The notes under the pieces were generated by a model. That model ran no database searches, was not told where the DNA came from, and was given only the letters and a program-made list of their open reading frames with translations. A DNA stretch of 14,500 nt from Thiomargarita sp. (GTDB lineage Bacteria; Pseudomonadota; Gammaproteobacteria; Beggiatoales; Beggiatoaceae). The stretch is taken from assembly GCA_020721025.1 (NCBI GenBank), contig DYNO01000026.1, forward strand, positions 1 through 14,500. Direction: 5' to 3'. This document shows positions 5,804 to 13,229 of the stretch, piece after piece (the first letter of the stretch is position 1; each line of letters starts with the position of its first letter). The position numbers and the translations under genes were made by a program.

Positions 5804-6754
5804 ATGAACAGCATTCAACTTACGCATCAGGGAAGATTACGGCATTTCCTTGGTATTGAAGGTTTATCGCGCAACATTTTGCTCGAAATTTTAGACACGG
5901 CTGCCGAACTTTCTGACCAAGTGCAACAAGCGGGCAAACTTAACTTATTAAATGGTAAAACAATTGCCAATCTATTCTTTGAACCTTCGACCCGCACTCG
6001 CACCACCTTTGAACTTGCGGCAAAACGGTTATCCGCCGACGTGTTGAATGTGAATATCAGCACCTCTTCGACCACAAAGGGCGAGACGCTGATCGATATG
6101 TTACAGAATTTAGAAGCAATGTACTGTGATTTGTTCGTAATTCGTCATCATGAAAGTGGGGCACCGCATTTTATGGCACGGCATATTTCCCCGCATGTTA
6201 GCATCATTAATGCCGGCGACGGACGACACGAACATCCCACGCAAGCAATGTTAGATATGTACACCATTCGTCAATACAAGCCTGATTTTACTCAACTTAC
6301 GGTTGCCATCGTGGGTGATATTCTGCACTCGCGGGTGGCGCGTTCACAAATTCATGCACTAACAATATTGGGTGTGCCAGAAATTCGAGTAGTGGCACCG
6401 AAAACGTTAATGCCACTTGGTGTAGAATCCTTTGGCGTGAAAGTTTTTCATCAACTTGAAGCGGGATTGCGCGGGGTAGATGTGGTGATGATGTTACGCC
6501 TACAACGAGAACGGATGCAAACAGCCTTATTGCCAAGTGAACATGAATATTTTCAATCGTATGGCTTGACTGAAACCGTGTTAGAAGTGACTCATCCGAC
6601 CGCGATTGTGATGCACCCCGGTCCAATTAATCGCGGTGTGGAAATTGATTCCGTAGTTGCCGATGGGCCCCGTTCCGTGATTTTACAACAAGTTAGCAAT
6701 GGAATTGCCATTCGTATGGCAGTAATGGCGATGACCTTGGGAAAGTATCATTAA
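5804..6754 (+). CDS. pyrB: Aspartate carbamoyltransferase, catalytic chain
   Basis: A 316-residue enzyme joining carbamoyl phosphate and aspartate to N-carbamoylaspartate, the committed step of pyrimidine synthesis in the cytoplasm. The carbamoyl-phosphate loop FFEPSTRTRTTFE is at 58-70 and the lysine of the catalytic loop STTKGE is near residue 92. HPTQAMLD is at 144-151, and HPGPINRGVEI sits near the C-terminus. No pyrI regulatory chain or pyrC-like partner follows. The next gene, 57 bp downstream, is the CbiA-family amidotransferase on the same strand with no terminator between, so they may share a transcript. The ATG at 5804 has no recognisable Shine-Dalgarno. Confidence 0.96.
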   Translation: MNSIQLTHQGRLRHFLGIEGLSRNILLEILDTAAELSDQVQQAGKLNLLNGKTIANLFFEPSTRTRTTFELAAKRLSADVLNVNISTSSTTKGETLIDMLQNLEAMYCDLFVIRHHESGAPHFMARHISPHVSIINAGDGRHEHPTQAMLDMYTIRQYKPDFTQLTVAIVGDILHSRVARSQIHALTILGVPEIRVVAPKTLMPLGVESFGVKVFHQLEAGLRGVDVVMMLRLQRERMQTALLPSEHEYFQSYGLTETVLEVTHPTAIVMHPGPINRGVEIDSVVADGPRSVILQQVSNGIAIRMAVMAMTLGKYH

Positions 6755-6811
6755 ACTCCCAAAATAAAAACTAACTCAATTATCTGATTTAACCTAAAAA
6801 TTGACAACCTC

Positions 6812-8194
6812 ATGTCCCATCTACTCATCTCCGCTGCTCATAAATCTTCAGGAAAAACAACGGTCACGCTTGGACTGTGTGCTGCATTGGTGGCGCGTGG
6901 TTTACAAGTGCAACCGTTCAAAAAAGGTCCCGATTACATCGATCCCTTGTGGTTAAGTCAAGCAGCGCAACATCCATGCCACAATTTGGATTTTCAGATG
7001 ATGAACGAGGCAGAAATTGCACAAACATTTGTCAATCAGATGGTTGGCGCGGACATGGGCATTATCGAAGGCAATAAAGGTTTATACGATGGCATGGACG
7101 TACAAGGCACGAATAGTAATGCGGCTTTGGCAAAATTGCTCAGTGCGCCTGTGGTATTGGTGCTGAGTACACACGGTATGACACGGGGAATTGTGCCGTT
7201 GATTCTCGGTTATCAAGCCTTTGATTCACAAATACAAATTGCCGGCGTGATTCTCAACCACGTGGGCGGAGCGCGGCATGAAAGCAAATTACGGGCGGCA
7301 ATTGCCTATTATTCCGATATTCCCGTATTAGGCGCATTACAATCCGATCAGCAATTGACCATCGTCGAACGTCATTTAGGGTTAATGCCCAGCAACGAAC
7401 ACGATCAAGCCGCGCTTAAAATTCAACAAATTGCAAAAATCGTTGCCCAACAAATTGACTTAGACCAAATCATTGCCATCGCCCAACGTGCACCAACCCT
7501 ACCAATTGCAGCAACTCAGCCTTCCATGCCCACCGCGACCGTAAAAATTGGAATTATGCGAGATGCCGCGTTTGGATTCTATTATCCGGGCGATTTAGAC
7601 AATTTACGTCTTGCCGGTGCAGAACTGGTTTTTATTAACGCCTTACAAGACAATCAGTTACCAGAAATCGACGGCTTATTTATCGGCGGTGGTTTTCCAG
7701 AAACTTGGATGCAACAATTGGCGAAGAATCACAGTTTGAAGCACGACATTTTTACTGCAATTAACAACCATTTGCCTGTTTACGCGGAATGTGGCGGTTT
7801 AATGTATTTAGCCCGGCAGTTGACTTGGAAAGATCAATCTTGTCAGATGGTTGGCGCATTACCCTTCGACACGGTGATGCAACCACGTCCCCAAGGGCGC
7901 GGCTATGTGCAGATGCAAGAAACTGGGGCAGGTTTATGGGCATTGCGAGATCAACAGGGACAATTGGCAGAATTTGCCGCGCATGAATTTCATTACTCCA
8001 AAGCAGTGAACTTACCAGATAATTTATCGTTTGCTTACAAAGTGTTGCGTGGTTACGGCATGGATGGCGAACACGATGGCGTAGTTTATAAAAATACCTT
8101 AGCCAGCTACGTGCATTTGCGCGATGTGGCGAGCAATCGTTGGACGCAACGTTTTGTGGATTTTGTCAAACGGCATAAACAATTGTCTCCGTGA
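6812..8194 (+). CDS. dsrN: CbiA/CobB-family glutamine amidotransferase, probable siroheme amidase DsrN
   Basis: A 460-residue cytoplasmic ATP-dependent amidotransferase of the cobyrinate a,c-diamide synthase family. The N-terminal P-loop domain carries SAAHKSSGKTT (7-17) followed by KKGPDYIDP. The C-terminal class-I-like glutaminase has its nucleophile in AECGG (Cys327) and the family's HEFHYS (about 391-396). True CbiA/CobB amidates cobyrinic acid in cobalamin synthesis; DsrN is the homologue that makes siroheme amide for DsrAB. I favour DsrN because dsrL and dsrJ lie in the same window, no other cobalamin gene is near, and the KKGPDYIDP-Leu-Trp-Leu form resembles DsrN proteins as I remember them. 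The family is certain; the choice between dsrN and cobB/cbiA is not. No Shine-Dalgarno is seen at the ATG. It converges on scpB with a 15-bp gap. Confidence 0.7.
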   Translation: MSHLLISAAHKSSGKTTVTLGLCAALVARGLQVQPFKKGPDYIDPLWLSQAAQHPCHNLDFQMMNEAEIAQTFVNQMVGADMGIIEGNKGLYDGMDVQGTNSNAALAKLLSAPVVLVLSTHGMTRGIVPLILGYQAFDSQIQIAGVILNHVGGARHESKLRAAIAYYSDIPVLGALQSDQQLTIVERHLGLMPSNEHDQAALKIQQIAKIVAQQIDLDQIIAIAQRAPTLPIAATQPSMPTATVKIGIMRDAAFGFYYPGDLDNLRLAGAELVFINALQDNQLPEIDGLFIGGGFPETWMQQLAKNHSLKHDIFTAINNHLPVYAECGGLMYLARQLTWKDQSCQMVGALPFDTVMQPRPQGRGYVQMQETGAGLWALRDQQGQLAEFAAHEFHYSKAVNLPDNLSFAYKVLRGYGMDGEHDGVVYKNTLASYVHLRDVASNRWTQRFVDFVKRHKQLSP

Positions 8195-8209
8195 AAAATT
8201 AATTGAGTG

Positions 8210-8824
8210 TCAATCATTATCTTCTTCAGAATCAAATAGTTCTGCATTATTTGATTCCTCGTCGATAGAGTCAAACAAATCATCAGATAATTCTTGCAGA
8301 TTTTGCAATTCCGCCAACGGAGGTAAATCACTTAAATGTTTCAAACTAAAATGATCTAAAAATCCCTTGGTTGTACCATACAACGCCGGTTTGCCGGGCG
8401 CGTCCTTGTATGCAAGTATGCGAATCCATTGATAATCTGCCAAAGTTTTTAAAATCGCACTGCTCACGCTGACCCCCCGAATTGCCTCAATTTCACTGCG
8501 GGTGATAGGTTGGCGATAGGCGATAATTGCCAGCGTTTCCAACAGGGCTTGCGAATAGCGTGGTGGACGTTTCATCCACAACCGCTTGATCCAAGGAGTT
8601 AATTCGGATTTCGCCTGAAACCGGTAGCCACTCGCCACCTCCACCAATTCCATGCCACGTTCATGGCAATCCCATTCCAATTCATGCAGTGCGTTTTTCA
8701 ATTGTGTACGACTAGGTTGTTGATCTTCTGGAAATAATGCCGACAGATGCTCTAAAGGCAACGGACGTTGAGCTGTCAACAGCGCGGCTTCTAAGATAAT
8801 TTTGAGTGTGGGTTCGGAAGTCAT
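8210..8824 (-). CDS. scpB: Chromosome segregation and condensation protein ScpB
   Basis: A 204-residue subunit of the SMC-ScpA-ScpB condensin-like complex, which organises and segregates the chromosome. Two winged-helix domains are expected; the family signature is visible as PRYSQALLETLAIIAYRQPITRSEIEAIRG (about residues 88-117, quoted in part: LETLAIIAYRQPITR then IEAIRGV). The C-terminal 35 residues are strongly acidic (Asp/Glu-rich), a low-complexity tail common in ScpB. scpA, usually adjacent, is not here; the gene stands between convergent dsrN and divergent pseB. Only 51-78 bp separate its start from pseB, so the two genes share a short divergent promoter region. No clear Shine-Dalgarno precedes the ATG. 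Confidence 0.94.
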   Translation of the reverse strand: MTSEPTLKIILEAALLTAQRPLPLEHLSALFPEDQQPSRTQLKNALHELEWDCHERGMELVEVASGYRFQAKSELTPWIKRLWMKRPPRYSQALLETLAIIAYRQPITRSEIEAIRGVSVSSAILKTLADYQWIRILAYKDAPGKPALYGTTKGFLDHFSLKHLSDLPPLAELQNLQELSDDLFDSIDEESNNAELFDSEEDND

Positions 8825-8837
8825 GGAAAAAACGTTT

Positions 8838-8866
8838 TTGACAGAATTGCAATAGTTTAATACACT
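8838..8866 (+). promoter_or_regulatory. Sigma-70 promoter of pseB
   Basis: TTGACA (8838-8843, exact -35), a 17-bp spacer, then TACACT (8861-8866). Transcription would start near 8873. That is only about 3 bases before an upstream in-frame ATG (8876), which supports the downstream ATG at 8903 as the true start. Confidence 0.7.
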
Positions 8867-8902
8867 ATCACCAATATGACAAATTTCAAGGATACTGAGC
8901 CG

Positions 8903-9889
8903 ATGTTTAATAACAAATCTATTTTAATTACTGGCGGTACGGGTTCATTTGGCAAACAATGTATCAAAACGATGTTACAGCGTTATCAACCGCGCCGGAT
9001 TGTTGTTTATTCACGCGATGAACTGAAACAATTTGAAATGGCTCAAGAATTTAATGCGCCATGTATGCGTTATTTCATCGGTGATGTGCGTGATGGCGAA
9101 CGGCTGAAACAAGCGATGCAAGGCATTGATTATGTGATACATGCTGCGGCATTGAAGCAAGTTCCAGCGGCAGAATACAACCCAATGGAATGTATCAAAA
9201 CCAACATTCAGGGCGCGCAAAACGTGATCGCGGCGTGTTTTGCCACCGATGTGCAAAAAGTGATTGCATTATCAACCGATAAGGCGGCGAACCCGGTCAA
9301 TTTGTATGGCGCGACCAAGCTAGTTTCAGACAAACTATTCGTCGCGGCGAATAATACCACAGGGTCGCAAAAAATTCGTTTTTCCGTAGTGCGTTATGGC
9401 AATGTGGTGGGATCGCGTGGCTCAGTTGTGCCATTTTTCAATAAGTTACTTGCTGATGGTGCGAAAGAATTGCCGATTACCGATCCGCGCATGACTCGTT
9501 TTTGGATTACATTGCCACAAGGTGTAGATTTTGTATTAAAGAATTTTCAGCGGATGAAGGGAGGGGAGATATTTGTTCCAAAAATTCCTTCGATTAATAT
9601 CATGGACTTAGCAGAATCGATGGCAGCGGGGATTGCGACTAAAATCGTGGGAATTCGCCCCGGCGAAAAGTTGCATGAAATCATGTGTCCTGCCGATGAT
9701 TCGCACTTAACGATAGAGTTTTCAGACCATTACGTGATTCGTCCCGCCATTACGTTTTTTGAAGATAATTTGGATTACAGCATCAATATGCTGGGAGAAA
9801 AAGGTGCGCCGGTGCTAGAAGGTTTTGAATACAGTTCGGGTAAAAATCCCCATTTCTTGACGATTGATGAACTAAGCATGATGAAGTAA
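8903..9889 (+). CDS. pseB: UDP-N-acetylglucosamine 4,6-dehydratase (inverting), PseB/FlaA1 type
   Basis: A 328-residue short-chain dehydrogenase/reductase-family enzyme that converts UDP-GlcNAc to the 4-keto-6-deoxy-L-altro sugar, the first step to pseudaminic acid and related surface sugars. The NAD-binding TGGTGSFG is at 10-17. The catalytic STDKAANPVNLYGATK places Asp126, Lys127, Tyr135 and Lys139. MTRFWITL is a PseB/FlaA1 hallmark. I chose 8903 over the in-frame ATG at 8876: AAGGA lies 10 bases before 8903, the predicted transcript start is almost at 8876, and PseB proteins typically begin Met-Phe-Asn-Asn-Lys. No other sugar-biosynthesis gene (pseC, pseI) is in the window, so its pathway partners must be elsewhere or follow a related O-antigen/capsule route. 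Confidence 0.93.
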   Translation: MFNNKSILITGGTGSFGKQCIKTMLQRYQPRRIVVYSRDELKQFEMAQEFNAPCMRYFIGDVRDGERLKQAMQGIDYVIHAAALKQVPAAEYNPMECIKTNIQGAQNVIAACFATDVQKVIALSTDKAANPVNLYGATKLVSDKLFVAANNTTGSQKIRFSVVRYGNVVGSRGSVVPFFNKLLADGAKELPITDPRMTRFWITLPQGVDFVLKNFQRMKGGEIFVPKIPSINIMDLAESMAAGIATKIVGIRPGEKLHEIMCPADDSHLTIEFSDHYVIRPAITFFEDNLDYSINMLGEKGAPVLEGFEYSSGKNPHFLTIDELSMMK

Positions 9890-9898
9890 GAACTTCAT
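9881..9898 (+). terminator. Weak stem-loop across the pseB stop codon
   Basis: ATGAAGT and ACTTCAT form a 7-bp stem with a 4-base loop that includes part of the TAA. A poor T-rich stretch follows. It could be a weak terminator or mRNA 3' stabiliser. Confidence 0.3.
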
Positions 9899-9906
9899 TC
9901 GTTGTT

Positions 9907-10007
9907 TGAATCAGAATCTTAAAATTTTCGGAATGGAGTCAAATCGTAATTAAATTCAAAGAGATCACGGTTACTCTGATTCTGCAAATTTGGTGAATTC
10001 TGATTCA
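9907..10007. repeat. Separated inverted repeat in the pseB-dat gap
   Basis: TGAATCAGAAT (9907-9917) and ATTCTGATTCA (9997-10007) are exact 11-bp inverted repeats, and a third partial copy (CTCTGATTCTG) lies near 9974-9984. The 188-bp convergent gap 9890-10077 holds no gene. This may be a degenerate small repeat element. Confidence 0.4.
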
Positions 10008-10077
10008 TTTTCACGTATTAGACCAGTATTTACTCCCCTAATTGATGTAACACTACCAAATTAGGATTCAAACCGGC

Positions 10078-10926
10078 TTAAACTTCAAGATGCCGCAATT
10101 TTTTTTTATACGCTTGAAATAAGTCCCATGTAACCTGCCAAATTTTACCCCGCGTGCCATCTCCCACAGGACGATCATCTAATGTCGTGATAGGCACAAT
10201 TTCCCGTGTTGAACTGGTCACCCAAATTTCATCGGCTTGTCGCAATTGGGATTCGCTCACATTTTCAACCCGATACGGTAAATTCGCAGCTTGCAACACT
10301 TCTAAAATTAAATCCCGCGTCACCCCAGTCAAAATAAACGCTCCTTCCGGTGGAGTTATCACTACGCCTTGTTTCACAATGAAAACATTACTTGCCGCCC
10401 CTTCAGTCACATAGCCGTCACGAATCAAAATCGACTCGACCGCGCCCACTTCTACCGCGTGTTGTCGGAGTAACACATTGCTTAATAAAGAAATTGACTT
10501 AATATCGCACCGGAGCCAGCGATTATCTGGCAAAGTAATGGCTTTTACGCCCGGTAACGGTTCCGGGTCTTTAAATGGTTGACTCATCAAGAAAATGGTG
10601 TGCTTAACCTCCGCTGGAAAATTGTGATTACGCGGTGCTACGCCACGAGTCAGGTGCAAATAAATGGATTGATCGCCCCCACCATTCTTCGCAATTAACG
10701 TCTCAATAATTTGCTGCCATGCCTCACGCGTCAGGGGATTGCTTAATTCAATGCCGGCGAGACTGCGTTCTAAACGTTGGAGATGTTCTTGTAATCTAAA
10801 AGATTTTCCAGCATAGACCGGGATTACTTCATACACCCCATCACCAAAAATAAAGCCGCGATCTAATACTGGAATGTGGGCTTGCTCCAAGGGTAAAAAA
10901 GTACCATTTAAATAAGCTATTGTCAT
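10078..10926 (-). CDS. dat: D-amino-acid aminotransferase (class IV, PLP-dependent)
   Basis: A 282-residue fold-type IV aminotransferase that interconverts D-alanine and D-glutamate with their keto acids, feeding peptidoglycan precursors. The N-terminus contains DRGFIFGDGVYEVIPVY, a class IV signature. The PLP-binding lysine is Lys143 in Asp-Ile-Lys-Ser, close to Lys145 of the well-studied Bacillus enzyme. RDGYVTEGAASNVF matches the cofactor phosphate region. The length is usual. The alternative of a branched-chain aminotransferase is less likely: those are longer (about 300-310) and differ around the arginines of the N-terminal part. It converges on pseB and is separated by 107 bp from the WD40 gene on the same strand, so co-transcription with that gene is possible. 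No Shine-Dalgarno is clear. Confidence 0.88.
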   Translation of the reverse strand: MTIAYLNGTFLPLEQAHIPVLDRGFIFGDGVYEVIPVYAGKSFRLQEHLQRLERSLAGIELSNPLTREAWQQIIETLIAKNGGGDQSIYLHLTRGVAPRNHNFPAEVKHTIFLMSQPFKDPEPLPGVKAITLPDNRWLRCDIKSISLLSNVLLRQHAVEVGAVESILIRDGYVTEGAASNVFIVKQGVVITPPEGAFILTGVTRDLILEVLQAANLPYRVENVSESQLRQADEIWVTSSTREIVPITTLDDRPVGDGTRGKIWQVTWDLFQAYKKKLRHLEV

Positions 10927-11033
10927 ATCGTTTGCAAAAGTGGTTGGGAAGGAATGATGACGAATGGAGTAAAATCAACTGGGTGCGACAAATTTCAGTC
11001 TAAAATAGGGTTGAATGTCAAGCAAGGTCATAT

Positions 11034-11999
11034 TTATAACAACGTGGTTAATTCGCGTCCGGTGGTAACTTCCCATAATTTTACAGTTTTATCCCTGCTG
11101 CCGGAAGCCAACAATTTCCCATCCGGACTAAATGCGACAGAGAAAACCCAACTCGTATGTCCTGATAAAATAAAGAGTTCGCGCCCATTGTCCACTTCCC
11201 ATAAACGCACAGTGTTATCCACGCCCCCGGAAGCTAATAATTTTCCATCGGGACTGAAGGCAACTGAAAACACGGTGTGATGATGTCCATGCAAGGTGAG
11301 CAATAATCGTCCGCTGGCGACTTCCCACAATTTAATAGTCGTGTCGTTGCTGGCAGAGGCAAGTAATGCACCATCGTGACTGAAGGCAATGGCATTCACC
11401 CCGCCGTCTTGATGTCTTAGGGTGGAAATTTCCTGTCCGCTACCAATGTTCCAGAATTTTACCGTGTGATCTTCGCTGCCAGAAGCTAACATCAATCCGG
11501 CGTGATAATGAAACGCGACCGCGCGCGCCCAATTGCCATGCCCTTGTAATGAGCAAAGTAATTGCGGTGGAGCATGATGAAATATCGGCAATTCGGTTTC
11601 TAATTCTTTGAATTCAATAGATTCTACACCGATAACTACATCTGGCAACCACATTTCATGAACTTGTTCCACAACACGCAACCGGACATAAACCGGATAG
11701 GACGCGCCCAATTCACACAAATATCTCGCTTGTTGGCGGGCGATCAGGAGATATACTTGATTGATTTCAAAATGTAATTGTTCAAACCACGGCTCCCAAT
11801 GAACCTGTAAATAAAACTTTTGCGTTTGAATATCATACCATTCTTTAATCAACGTGGTATGCCCAGCTAATAAAGGGTATTGAAATAAATGTATCAACCG
11901 GGTTTTAAATTCGGCTGTTGTTTCAAAAGGATCGCGTCCAAATAAGAAATCATGAGGTAGTATTGTCGTGGTGGACGGTTCTGCAAACTCCCCTTTCAT
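11034..11999 (-). CDS. WD40-repeat protein with an unrecognised N-terminal domain
   Basis: A 321-residue protein of unknown function with no signal peptide or membrane segment. Residues 1 to about 140 form a domain I do not recognise: alternating hydrophobic strands, and a Trp/Tyr-rich stretch at 54-71. Four WD40 units follow from about 153 to 321, each about 42 residues and ending in Phe/Leu-Trp-(Asn/Glu)-(Ile/Val): FWNI near 182, KLWEV near 223, RLWEV near 265, KLWEV near 307. The last two units share the block FSVAFSPDGKLLASG, and their DNA repeats with a 126-bp period (11083 and 11209). WD40 propellers normally need about seven blades, and this protein stops immediately after blade four. 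AAGGAG lies 14 bases before the ATG, longer than usual. Confidence 0.85.
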   Translation of the reverse strand: MKGEFAEPSTTTILPHDFLFGRDPFETTAEFKTRLIHLFQYPLLAGHTTLIKEWYDIQTQKFYLQVHWEPWFEQLHFEINQVYLLIARQQARYLCELGASYPVYVRLRVVEQVHEMWLPDVVIGVESIEFKELETELPIFHHAPPQLLCSLQGHGNWARAVAFHYHAGLMLASGSEDHTVKFWNIGSGQEISTLRHQDGGVNAIAFSHDGALLASASNDTTIKLWEVASGRLLLTLHGHHHTVFSVAFSPDGKLLASGGVDNTVRLWEVDNGRELFILSGHTSWVFSVAFSPDGKLLASGSRDKTVKLWEVTTGRELTTLL

Positions 12000-12022
12000 G
12001 AAAATACGCTATTCTCCTTGAT

Positions 12023-12125
12023 TTCAGACAGTTTTTTGTAATCGTTTGCAAAATCAACCGATTGAAAATGTCAATTTGCTCGTTAGTTGAAATATCAATA
12101 AAATTTAAAAGCTGTCCGAACAGTT
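12023..12125 (+). repeat. Left arm of an imperfect inverted repeat flanking the exported-protein gene
   Basis: Bases 12023-12059 match the reverse complement of 13070-13107, and 12085-12125 match the reverse complement of 13029-13069. The extra 25 bases between (12060-12084) look like a local imperfect duplication. Identity is about 80 percent by eye, and nearly all differences are transitions. The outer end begins TTCAGACAG. Confidence 0.6.
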
Positions 12126-12307
12126 ATTTTTTAAATCAATGACTTTGATGCTTGCAAGAAAATTCTGGTTCAGACTGAGAATGTCCGCGCCATTATAGCG
12201 AATGTTTCACTCAAATGACGCGCGCCCAAATAATGATGTATTTTACAATGTTGACACAGAACTAGGGATAACAACACTTGCGCCGTTTACCCTATTTGCA
12301 TGAGATG

Positions 12308-12316
12308 TGCTAATAT
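12308..12316 (+). promoter_or_regulatory. Extended -10 element of the exported-protein gene
   Basis: TGC directly precedes TAATAT, an extended -10 pattern, 37 bases before the ATG at 12353. No good -35 is spaced correctly. A TTGACA at 12251 is too far away to pair with it. Confidence 0.4.
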
Positions 12317-12352
12317 AAACTTGTGTTTCTACCCCACTCACTGAGTTTGATT

Positions 12353-13015
12353 ATGAAAAAACGTTTATCAATTGTTATCAAAGGACTATGTTTAAGTTTA
12401 AGTTTGCTCAGTTTTTCGAGCTTTGCGGACGAAACCGAGAAAAAAACGGCACCAGCGATAACCGAGCATCAACACGATCATGAACATGCCACTCCAAAAG
12501 CTGAAAAAGCCAAGCCGGCAATGGTATTGCCCACAGTGGAACCAGCGTTGAAATCTGCAATCGACGCTTACGTGAAAGCATGGCAAGATCAAGATTTTAA
12601 AACTCTGCGTAGTTTGGAAAGTTGGGAAGGGGGCGATGAACCGAGCGAAATCAAGTATTTGCAAGCGTTCGATGCCGATTTCCGAATTTTTGATTGGAAA
12701 ATCACCCGGTTAGAACCACAAGCTGACGGTCAGATGAAAGTGTTGGTGTGGATTAGCCACAATGTCAACAAACAATTTGCCGCCCTTGCTCCAGATGTCA
12801 AATCGGTCAATTCAACGCTGATTCAATGGTGGAAAAAAGAGGGCGAAAAATATGTCCACCTCTTCAATATCGAACGCCAGAATTTGATGAAAATGATGCC
12901 ACAAGTGCCACCTTCTGCCGATAAAGAAACTGAAGGCAAGACCGAGCCGCCTAAAGCGGAACAACCTAAGCAAGACGAAGCCCCTGCGAAAGTGGAAGAA
13001 CCGAAGAAAATTTAG
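12353..13015 (+). CDS. Exported protein with a probable NTF2-like domain and a Pro/Lys/Glu-rich tail
   Basis: A 220-residue protein of unknown function. Residues 1-25 form a Sec signal peptide: Lys-Lys-Arg, a hydrophobic core, then Phe-Ala before Asp-Glu, with cleavage likely after Ala25. There is no lipobox cysteine at the cleavage site. A His/Asp/Glu cluster follows at 38-45 (EHQHDHEH), able to bind metal in principle. Residues about 62-180 resemble an NTF2/SnoaL-like fold, with a helix containing AIDAYVKAWQDQDFKTL and later beta strands including VLVWISHNV. From about 184 the tail is Pro/Lys/Glu-rich and low-complexity. I chose ATG 12353, which opens with the signal peptide; the GTG at 12323 would add ten residues at about the predicted transcript start. 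The gene lies inside an inverted-repeat pair. Confidence 0.75.
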   Translation: MKKRLSIVIKGLCLSLSLLSFSSFADETEKKTAPAITEHQHDHEHATPKAEKAKPAMVLPTVEPALKSAIDAYVKAWQDQDFKTLRSLESWEGGDEPSEIKYLQAFDADFRIFDWKITRLEPQADGQMKVLVWISHNVNKQFAALAPDVKSVNSTLIQWWKKEGEKYVHLFNIERQNLMKMMPQVPPSADKETEGKTEPPKAEQPKQDEAPAKVEEPKKI

Positions 13016-13028
13016 TTGTTGCCTGTTC

Positions 13029-13107
13029 AACCGTTTGGACAATGTTAAGATTTCATTGAGATTTCAACTGATTGATTTCACAAATGATTATAAAAAAACT
13101 GTCCGAA
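13029..13107 (-). repeat. Right arm of the imperfect inverted repeat
   Basis: This is the reverse-complement partner of 12023-12125. It begins 14 bases after the stop of the exported-protein gene and ends CTGTCCGAA at 13107, mirroring TTCAGACAG on the left. A 15-base outer block (13093-13107) matches its partner at 14 positions. No target-site duplication is clear outside the arms. Confidence 0.6.
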
Positions 13108-13122
13108 TTGTAAGCTGTTCAA

Positions 13123-13159
13123 AACCTGTTGGGTTGCCTGAAACCTGACGGGTTTTTTT
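13123..13159 (+). terminator. Intrinsic terminator after the exported-protein gene
   Basis: AACCTGTTGGGT (13123-13134) pairs with ACCTGACGGGTT (13143-13154) over 12 bp, including three G-U pairs, with an 8-base loop, then runs into seven T. It lies just outside the right repeat arm and insulates proA. Confidence 0.8.
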
Positions 13160-13229
13160 ATCTTGATATTCCACGCCAAAAATCATTGAATTTCTCACCA
13201 TCCTCTCAAACTTCATCTCATACAAAATT

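Larger units (their letters stand above)
12000..12352. other. 353-bp divergent intergenic region with the left arm of an inverted repeat
   Basis: No gene is supported. It contains the left repeat arm (12023-12125), a small stem-loop with a T-run on the plus strand (12110-12132), a minus-strand TATAAT (about 12192-12197) without a good -35, and the extended -10 of the downstream exported-protein gene. Confidence 0.7.

Noticed and set aside
10954..11033. Continuation of the WD40 repeats past the stop (pseudogene or frameshift)
   Set aside because: Bases after the stop on the minus strand show no further blade sequence in any frame that I could read.
12110..12132. Intrinsic terminator on the plus strand (6-bp stem, CCGA loop, T-run)
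   Set aside because: No plus-strand gene ends upstream, and the sequence is part of the left inverted-repeat arm, so it was not listed as a terminator.
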